Positions 20,835 through 26,321 of a DNA stretch of 26,321 bases are shown here, piece after piece. The stretch is from an uncultured Bacilli bacterium (GTDB lineage Bacteria; Bacillota_I; Bacilli_A; RF39; UBA660). The DNA is taken from NCBI GenBank assembly GCA_944371685.1, contig CALVXV010000004.1:1-26321 (forward strand), in the 5' to 3' direction. The notes below the pieces were generated by a model. That model did no database searches. It was not told the DNA's origin and was given only the letters and a program-made list of their open reading frames with translations. The position numbers and the translations under genes were made by a program. How positions within the stretch are numbered: position 1 is the stretch's first letter; each line of letters opens with the position of its first letter.

Positions 20835-21763
20835 CCACCATTGATATGAAATACCTGCCCTGTTGTATAAGAAGAATCATCACTTGCTAAATAAACATAT
20901 ATAGGTGCAATTTCATATGGATCCGCAGCTCTTTTCATATCAGAGTCAGAACCAAGTGTTGGAATCTTATTAGGCATCCAACAGCTAGGTTGTAAAGCTG
21001 TCCAAAAAACCCCAGGTGCCACCGCATTAACCCTAATATTTTTAGTTGCTAAATTAGTTGCCAATGCTCTAGTAAATCCTACAATTGCTCCCTTACTAGT
21101 CACATAATCTATAAGTTCCGGTTCACCATAAAAAGTAGTTATTGAAGTTGTATTTATTATAGAACCACATTTCATATATTTCAAAACTTCTTTAGTCAAA
21201 TAAAACATTGAATAAATATTAGTTTTCATTGTATAATCAAACTGTTCGTTAGAGATATCCTCTAACCTTTTTTGTTGAAATTGTACCCCCGCATTATTAA
21301 CTAAAATGTCTATCTTCCCAAAACACTCCATTGTTTTATCAACAACCATTTTACAAAAATCACAATTTTTTAAATCCCCAGAAATAAGTAAACAAGTTCC
21401 TCCTAAATTTTCAATGTATTTTTTTGTATATTCCGCATCTGCATGCTCATTATAATAAACAATAACAACCTTTGCCCCTTCTTTTGCATAGTAAACTGCC
21501 ACAGCCCTACCTATTCCTGAATCTCCCCCAGTAATAATAGCTACTTTATCTTTAAGTTTGCCACTACCTTTATAATTTGAATTATCAAATATCGGTCTTG
21601 GTTCCATTAAAAATTCCATTCCAGGTTGAACTGTTTGGTATTGTGGATAGGCCTTAATTTTAAATTCTTTACCTACTACTCCATCATTACATTCATTAAC
21701 ATATAACAGTCCATAATTATCTCCAACCTCACAGGATTTGCACCCGTATTTCTCATTCATCAA
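20819..21763 (-). CDS. SDR-family NAD(P)-dependent oxidoreductase (YghA/GSP39-like)
   Basis: The 314-residue short-chain dehydrogenase has a Rossmann fold. The cofactor motif TGGDSGIG is at residues 78-85, NNAG at 156-159, and the catalytic triad Ser207, Tyr220 and Lys224 (YVTSK) is complete. The N-terminal extension of about 70 residues ends in the PRPIFD...YKGSGKLKDK pattern of the YghA/general stress protein 39 group, whose substrates are often unknown sugars or aldehydes. Unusual for this extension is a Cys-rich start (CKSC). The ribosome-binding site is AAGGAGG. It lies between accessory genes and pth, divergent from pth, and is not part of the core operons. Confidence 0.9.
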   Translation of the reverse strand: MMNEKYGCKSCEVGDNYGLLYVNECNDGVVGKEFKIKAYPQYQTVQPGMEFLMEPRPIFDNSNYKGSGKLKDKVAIITGGDSGIGRAVAVYYAKEGAKVVIVYYNEHADAEYTKKYIENLGGTCLLISGDLKNCDFCKMVVDKTMECFGKIDILVNNAGVQFQQKRLEDISNEQFDYTMKTNIYSMFYLTKEVLKYMKCGSIINTTSITTFYGEPELIDYVTSKGAIVGFTRALATNLATKNIRVNAVAPGVFWTALQPSCWMPNKIPTLGSDSDMKRAADPYEIAPIYVYLASDDSSYTTGQVFHINGGQYKG

Positions 21764-21804
21764 ATTCCTCCTTCATAAAGTATTCTATTCATAGATAATT
21801 AAAA

Positions 21805-21833
21805 TGACTATAAATTTTAAAATATGATATAAT
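21805..21833 (+). promoter_or_regulatory. Promoter of pth-mfd
   Basis: TGACTA (21805-21810), 17 nt, then a perfect TATAAT (21828-21833) preceded by TGA, an extended -10. It lies 28 nt upstream of the pth start, in the gap shared with the divergent SDR gene. Confidence 0.65.
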
Positions 21834-21861
21834 ATTATCGTAAAAAAAGAAGGTGATATGC

Positions 21862-22434
21862 ATGAAATTAATAGTTGGACTAGGTAATCCTGGCAAAGAA
21901 TATGAAAATACTAGACATAATGCGGGTTTTAAATTTATTGATAAATTTGCTAAAGCCACTAACTTAGAATTTAATAAAGAAAAATTTAATGGTTTGTATA
22001 CAGAATTTAACTATAAAGGTGAAAAAGTAATTTTATTAAAGCCCCAAAAATATATGAACTTATCAGGTGAAGTTGTTATTAAGTTTAAAGAATTTTTTAA
22101 GATAAACTTAGAAGATATATTAATAATTTGTGATGATTTAGATACTGAACTTGGTAAAATAAAAATAAAATATAAAGGCTCACCAGGTGGTCATAATGGA
22201 TTAAAAAACATAGAAAATCATCTTCATTCAAACGAGTATAAAAGAATAAAAATTGGCATTTCATCTAATCAAGACCATGATAGAATTGATTATGTTATTG
22301 GCAAAATGCCCAAACAAGACTTAGATATCTTAGAAAAAGTCACAGATATCGCCCCACAAATTTTAAATGATTATCTAAATATTTCCTTTGATAACCTTAT
22401 GAATAAATATAACAGCAAGGAAGTGATAAAATGA
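21862..22434 (+). CDS. pth: Peptidyl-tRNA hydrolase
   Basis: The 190-residue enzyme frees tRNAs from prematurely released peptidyl-tRNA. The N-terminal MKLIVGLGNPGKEYENTRHN contains catalytic His19 and Asn9. CDDLDTELGKIKIK and SPGGHNGLKNI carry the conserved Asp and substrate-binding residues. The start is the ATG at 21862 behind AGAAGGTG; an in-frame GTG nine bases upstream overlaps that ribosome-binding site and is unlikely. The stop TGA overlaps the mfd start (ATGA). The pth-mfd pair is also found in Bacillus. Confidence 0.96.
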   Translation: MKLIVGLGNPGKEYENTRHNAGFKFIDKFAKATNLEFNKEKFNGLYTEFNYKGEKVILLKPQKYMNLSGEVVIKFKEFFKINLEDILIICDDLDTELGKIKIKYKGSPGGHNGLKNIENHLHSNEYKRIKIGISSNQDHDRIDYVIGKMPKQDLDILEKVTDIAPQILNDYLNISFDNLMNKYNSKEVIK

Positions 22435-25400
22435 CCTTCTTTGATAAAATATTTGATAAAGTCCAAGCTGATGAATTAATTGGTTTAAATAATGAATTGA
22501 AAAGTATTTATATATATCAAAAATTTAAAAATAGTACTAATTCTATCATCTTAGTGACATCAAACCTTCATGAAGCTGGATTAATTTATAATTCACTTAC
22601 CCACTATACCGATAAAGTATGGTTTTTTCCCATGGATGATTTTATAACTAGTGTTGCCATTGCTGTCTCACCTGAATTTAAAATAACTCGTTTAGAAACA
22701 ATGAATTCAGTTATAAATGAAGAAAAAGCTATCATTATAACTAATTTAATGGGTTATTTAAGATTTTTACCATCTAAAGAAAAATTCAAAGATAGCAAAA
22801 TTAATTTAAAAGTTGGTGACACTATTGATTTAGATAATCTTATTGAAAAATTATTTAATCTAGGATATCGTAGAGAAACCACCGTTAATATGACAGGAGA
22901 AATTGCTGTAAGAGGTTATGTCATTGATATCTTCCCAATCAATGGTGATAATCCCATTAGAATAGAATTTTGGGGTGATGAAATTGATTCTATCCGAACA
23001 TTCAATGTTGAATCTCAGCTAACAATTGCTAAAATAGATGAAATAACTATTTTTCCAAATACTGAAACCTTATTAGAAAATTACAAATTTGACTCTCCGC
23101 ACCGTGAAATGCAATATGAAAAAAACATCACAAATATAGCTGGATATCTTAACAATCCATTAACTATTTATAATAATTATCACACCCTACTTGTAAATTA
23201 TAATCTCCTTTTAGAAGAAATAAAAAATTATAATATTAGTATCAACATCGATAAAAACACAAAATACATGTTCGATTTTGAAAATGTTCAAGATAAAAAA
23301 GCTATAATTTTTGAAGAATTTCATAATCAAACTACCCATACCAAAGCTAAAATTTTTACTAAGGTTGATATAGAACCATTTCCTAAAGATAAAAACCAAA
23401 TAAATAATAGATTAAATAGCTATTTAAAAACAGGAAAACAAGTAATAATTTGCTTAGATAGTCGTTATCAAGTAAACAAACTAATAGAATTTTTAGAAAA
23501 TAATGATCTAACATTCACCAATGAAAAAGAACTATTTAAAGGTAAAATAAACTTAATTATAAAAAAAATAAATAGTGGTTTCATTACTGATGATTATATC
23601 GTTATCACCGAAAAAGAACTATTTGATAAACAAGAAGAAAACGGTTATAAAACAAAATTTAAATATGGTACTAGAATTAAAGACATTACCAAATTAGAAA
23701 TTGGTGATTATGTCGTTCACGGTATTCATGGTATTGGTAGATATGATGGATTAAAAACTATTGTGAAAAATGGCTTAAAAAAAGATTATCTCACTATCAC
23801 CTATCGCGATAATGACAAATTATATATTCCAGTAGAAAAATTAGATTTAATCACAAAATATTCTTCTGGCGATGCCTCTATTCCTAAATTAAATAAATTA
23901 GGTAGTCATGAATGGCAAAAAACTAAAGCTAAAGCTCGTAAACATGCTGAAGATATAGCTGAAGATTTGTTAAAAATGTATGCTATTAGAGAGTCAAAAA
24001 AAGGTTTTGCCTTTGATAAAGATGGTAAAGAACAAATGGAATTCGAAAAAGAATTTGATCACACAGAGACACCTGATCAATTAAGGGTAACCGAAGAAAT
24101 AAAAAAAGATATGGAATCAGATAAACCAATGGATAGGTTATTATGTGGAGACGTTGGCTATGGTAAAACAGAAGTAGCTTTCAGAGCGATATTTAAAGCC
24201 ATTATATCAGGTAAACAAGCAGCCATTTTATGTCCAACTACAATTCTATCTTCTCAGCACTTTCAAAATGCCATTGAACGCTTTAAATCATTTCCAGTTG
24301 ACATTGCTTTATTAAATAGATTTGTTTCTCCAAAAGAAACAAAAGAAACCTTAGAAAAATTAAAAACAGGCCAAATAGATTTATTAATAGGAACTCATAG
24401 AATTCTAAGTGATGATGTAAAATTTAAAGATTTAGGACTATTAGTTATCGACGAAGAACAAAGATTTGGTGTAAAACATAAAGAAAAAATAAAAGAATAC
24501 AAAAATAATGTTGATGTTTTAACTCTATCAGCAACCCCAATCCCAAGAACCTTGCAAATGTCCATAGCGGGAATTAGAAGTTTATCCTTAATTGAAACTC
24601 CGCCAGTCGATAGATACCCTATTCAAACTTATGTATTAGCCGAAAATAAACAAATAATCAAAGATGCCATATATAAAGAATTAGCTAGAAATGGCCAAGT
24701 ATTTATTTTATATAATAAAGTTGCCAATATTGATATAGAATTAATGGAAATTCAAAACTTAGTTCCAGAAGCCAAAATCGGTGTTGCCCATGGGCAAATG
24801 AATAAAAATGACCTTGAACAAGTAATGATGGATTTTACTAATAAAAAATATGATATCTTACTTTGTACAACCATAATTGAAACCGGTATTGATATTGAAT
24901 CAGCTAATACTCTAATAGTAATTGATGCTGACCACTTTGGATTGTCACAGTTATATCAAATAAGAGGTAGAATTGGTAGAAGTAACAAAATTGCCTATTG
25001 TTATTTGATGTATGCCCCAAATAAAGTTTTATCAGAAGTTGCCACCAAAAGATTAAAAGTAATTAAAGATTTCACTGAATTAGGTAGTGGTTTTGCCATT
25101 GCTATGCGTGACTTATCAATAAGAGGTGCCGGCGATATTTTGGGTAGTGAGCAAGCCGGTTTCATTGACAGCATAGGTATTGAATTATTTATGCAAATGT
25201 TAAACGAAGAAGTCAGTAAATTAAAAGGAGAAACGCCAAAAGAAGAAGAAACCAAAGATACCCCACCACTAATTGACGTTGAAACCTCAATAAGTGATAA
25301 CTTTGTTAGCGATGAAGATTTAAAAATTGAAATTCATAAAAAGATTTGTAGTATAGATTCTTATAAATCGTTAAATGAAATTAAAAATGAACTAGAAGAT

Positions 25401-25715
25401 AGATTTGGAAAACTATCAGAAGATTTAATTATCTACATGCATGAAGAATTATTTGAAAAACAAGCTAAAACATTAAATATAAATCATATAAAACAAACTA
25501 AAAACTCCGTAGAAATAACATTAGATAAAGAATTAACTAATAAAATAGATGGCGAAACATTATTCTTTGAAACTTCTAACTTAACTAGAATGTTTAGATT
25601 TAGTATGAAATTTGATAGATTAACTATAACACTAGATACAATCAAATTAGATAAACATTTTATTTATTACTTGCTTGACTTACTTAAAATCATAAAAAAA
25701 TCAATAAAAAAATAA
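22431..25715 (+). CDS. mfd: Transcription-repair coupling factor Mfd
   Basis: The 1094-residue DNA translocase removes RNA polymerase stalled at lesions and recruits UvrA. In order: a UvrB-like N-terminal module (about residues 1-330, including VRGYVIDIFPINGDNPIRIEF split by a variable residue), an RNA-polymerase-interacting domain beginning GDYVVHGIHGIGRY, then a RecG-like motor with Walker A GDVGYGKT from residue 573, DEEQ at 674 and the SATPIPRTL and QIRGRIGRS motifs, and a C-terminal TRCF domain. It is somewhat short for the family (usually about 1150-1170) but appears complete. The start overlaps the pth stop. Confidence 0.97.
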   Translation: MTFFDKIFDKVQADELIGLNNELKSIYIYQKFKNSTNSIILVTSNLHEAGLIYNSLTHYTDKVWFFPMDDFITSVAIAVSPEFKITRLETMNSVINEEKAIIITNLMGYLRFLPSKEKFKDSKINLKVGDTIDLDNLIEKLFNLGYRRETTVNMTGEIAVRGYVIDIFPINGDNPIRIEFWGDEIDSIRTFNVESQLTIAKIDEITIFPNTETLLENYKFDSPHREMQYEKNITNIAGYLNNPLTIYNNYHTLLVNYNLLLEEIKNYNISINIDKNTKYMFDFENVQDKKAIIFEEFHNQTTHTKAKIFTKVDIEPFPKDKNQINNRLNSYLKTGKQVIICLDSRYQVNKLIEFLENNDLTFTNEKELFKGKINLIIKKINSGFITDDYIVITEKELFDKQEENGYKTKFKYGTRIKDITKLEIGDYVVHGIHGIGRYDGLKTIVKNGLKKDYLTITYRDNDKLYIPVEKLDLITKYSSGDASIPKLNKLGSHEWQKTKAKARKHAEDIAEDLLKMYAIRESKKGFAFDKDGKEQMEFEKEFDHTETPDQLRVTEEIKKDMESDKPMDRLLCGDVGYGKTEVAFRAIFKAIISGKQAAILCPTTILSSQHFQNAIERFKSFPVDIALLNRFVSPKETKETLEKLKTGQIDLLIGTHRILSDDVKFKDLGLLVIDEEQRFGVKHKEKIKEYKNNVDVLTLSATPIPRTLQMSIAGIRSLSLIETPPVDRYPIQTYVLAENKQIIKDAIYKELARNGQVFILYNKVANIDIELMEIQNLVPEAKIGVAHGQMNKNDLEQVMMDFTNKKYDILLCTTIIETGIDIESANTLIVIDADHFGLSQLYQIRGRIGRSNKIAYCYLMYAPNKVLSEVATKRLKVIKDFTELGSGFAIAMRDLSIRGAGDILGSEQAGFIDSIGIELFMQMLNEEVSKLKGETPKEEETKDTPPLIDVETSISDNFVSDEDLKIEIHKKICSIDSYKSLNEIKNELEDRFGKLSEDLIIYMHEELFEKQAKTLNINHIKQTKNSVEITLDKELTNKIDGETLFFETSNLTRMFRFSMKFDRLTITLDTIKLDKHFIYYLLDLLKIIKKSIKK

Positions 25716-25720
25716 ATAAT

Positions 25721-25749
25721 TTGACAAAAGGTAATAAAATTGCTAATAT
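25721..25749 (+). promoter_or_regulatory. Promoter of the small membrane-protein gene
   Basis: A perfect TTGACA (25721-25726), a 17-nt spacer and TAATAT (25744-25749) preceded by TGC. This is one of the two best promoters in the window and serves a single small gene of unknown function. Confidence 0.75.
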
Positions 25750-25777
25750 ATAGCACAAAAAAGAAAGAGGGGAAATT

Positions 25778-26059
25778 ATGAAAGCACAATACTCCAAATA
25801 TTCAAATATTAATCTTAATAGATATCGTGAAACTAAACTGGAAAAATATCAATTAAGAAAAAATATAAAATTAGTAACTAATGATATTAAAGTAGCCGCC
25901 ATAATAGCCCCTACTTCTCTATTTATTGGATTTCTAATGTCCCAAGAGGCATTAACTTCTAACTGTTTATACATTGTCAGTGGTTGTTCATTAGCATACG
26001 TAATAACTAATCTATATCTACATAAAAAAGAAAAACAAAAAAGGTTCACCCTAAGGTGA
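25778..26059 (+). CDS. Small membrane protein of unknown function
   Basis: I do not recognise this 93-residue protein. A hydrophilic N-terminus rich in Tyr, Asn, Lys and Arg (about residues 1-36) precedes two membrane segments, about 39-57 and 62-80, separated by a short loop with a Cys, and a basic tail (HKKEKQKRFTLR). The N-terminus is probably cytoplasmic by charge. A strong promoter, an AGAGGGG ribosome-binding site and a good terminator overlapping its stop support it as a real single-gene unit. The stop is TGA. Confidence 0.75.
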   Translation: MKAQYSKYSNINLNRYRETKLEKYQLRKNIKLVTNDIKVAAIIAPTSLFIGFLMSQEALTSNCLYIVSGCSLAYVITNLYLHKKEKQKRFTLR

Positions 26060-26066
26060 GCTTTTT
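26039..26066. terminator. Bidirectional terminator between the membrane protein and the Xre gene
   Basis: A stem with loop CTAA: the arms AAAGGTTCACC and GGTGAGCTTT pair with two G-T matches, with A runs on the left and T runs on the right. It therefore has T tracts in both directions and can serve both convergent genes. The stop of the small membrane protein (26057-26059) lies in the right arm. Confidence 0.8.
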
Positions 26067-26071
26067 AAATA

Positions 26072-26314
26072 CTACTTTCTTTTATTAACTAACTTATCAA
26101 TAGGAACTTCTACTATAACACTTATTCTATATAAAGTAGGAACACTTATACCTTGATTTACTTTATTACTTTCTAAGCCACCGATAACAGAAGTTGAAAC
26201 TCCCACTTTTTCAGCCAACTTCTCCTGTGTCATTTTCTCTTTTTCCAAACTATATAATCTTCTATAATAACTAACATTTTTACCAATTGTATCAAACAAA
26301 TCATTATCTGACAT
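26072..26314 (-). CDS. Xre-family helix-turn-helix regulator
   Basis: The 80-residue protein is a single Xre-type HTH domain: KMTQEKLAEKVGVSTSVIGGLE forms helices 2 and 3 (split here by no gap but a non-canonical S-T-S turn), followed by VPTLYRISVIVEVPIDKLV, the usual final helices. Its small size with no effector domain resembles Cro/C-type repressors of phage or restriction systems. Its start lies 7 bp from the window end, so its promoter and target are not visible. It is convergent with the small membrane protein and shares its terminator. Confidence 0.85.
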   Translation of the reverse strand: MSDNDLFDTIGKNVSYYRRLYSLEKEKMTQEKLAEKVGVSTSVIGGLESNKVNQGISVPTLYRISVIVEVPIDKLVNKRK

Positions 26315-26321
26315 ATAATTA

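Overview
This window is the chromosome-origin region of a very AT-rich, Gram-positive-type bacterium. The order jag-yidC-rnpA-rpmH (minus strand), oriC, then dnaA-dnaN-recF-gyrB-gyrA (plus strand) is the classic Bacillota arrangement. Further pointers are a ComK homologue, a short BofA-like protein behind recR, a RicT (YaaT) protein and a dnaX-ybaB-recR-holB-yaaT-trmN6-rsmI block that follows the Bacillus subtilis order with several genes missing. TGG encodes Trp, and TGA is a genuine stop in tight gene overlaps (recF/gyrB, pth/mfd), so the Mycoplasma code does not apply. The SRP RNA is the short type. I infer an uncultured, probably gut-associated member of the Bacilli (Erysipelotrichia/RF39-like); the exact lineage cannot be fixed from the sequence alone.

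Layout. 45-2140 (minus): khpB/jag, yidC, rnpA and rpmH, read from a perfect consensus promoter at 2180-2208. 2141-2569: oriC with about nine DnaA boxes. 2570-5184: dnaA and dnaN, with four more boxes in two tandem pairs between them. 5291-5749: comK in its own unit between dnaN and recF. 5888-11401: recF-gyrB-gyrA. 11402-12682: about 1.28 kb without genes, holding nine perfect copies of the ParB site parS (TGTTTCACGTGAAACA) and several DnaA boxes in a regular pattern. 12683-13183: SRP RNA and tadA. 13261-19466: the dnaX-to-rsmI operon. 19477-21763: an accessory patch with a broken Xre regulator, a broken surface protein whose C-terminal segment is GC-rich and NNY-codon-rich like the variable region of a diversity-generating retroelement, and an SDR oxidoreductase. 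21862-25715: pth-mfd. 25778-26314: a small membrane protein and a convergent Xre regulator.

How it fits together. Initiation (DnaA, oriC), elongation (beta clamp, tau/gamma, delta-prime), topology (gyrase), recombination and repair (RecF, RecR, Mfd) and segregation (the parS island) are packed into one region. DnaA-box-like nonamers (TGTGGAAAA) are also spread through the plus-strand genes from dnaN to rsmI, nearly all in one orientation and made by an otherwise rare GTG valine codon. The most unusual items are the parS/DnaA-box island, the oriented in-gene nonamers, a ComK lacking the C-terminal MecA-binding region, and the possible hypervariable cassette at 20600-20760.
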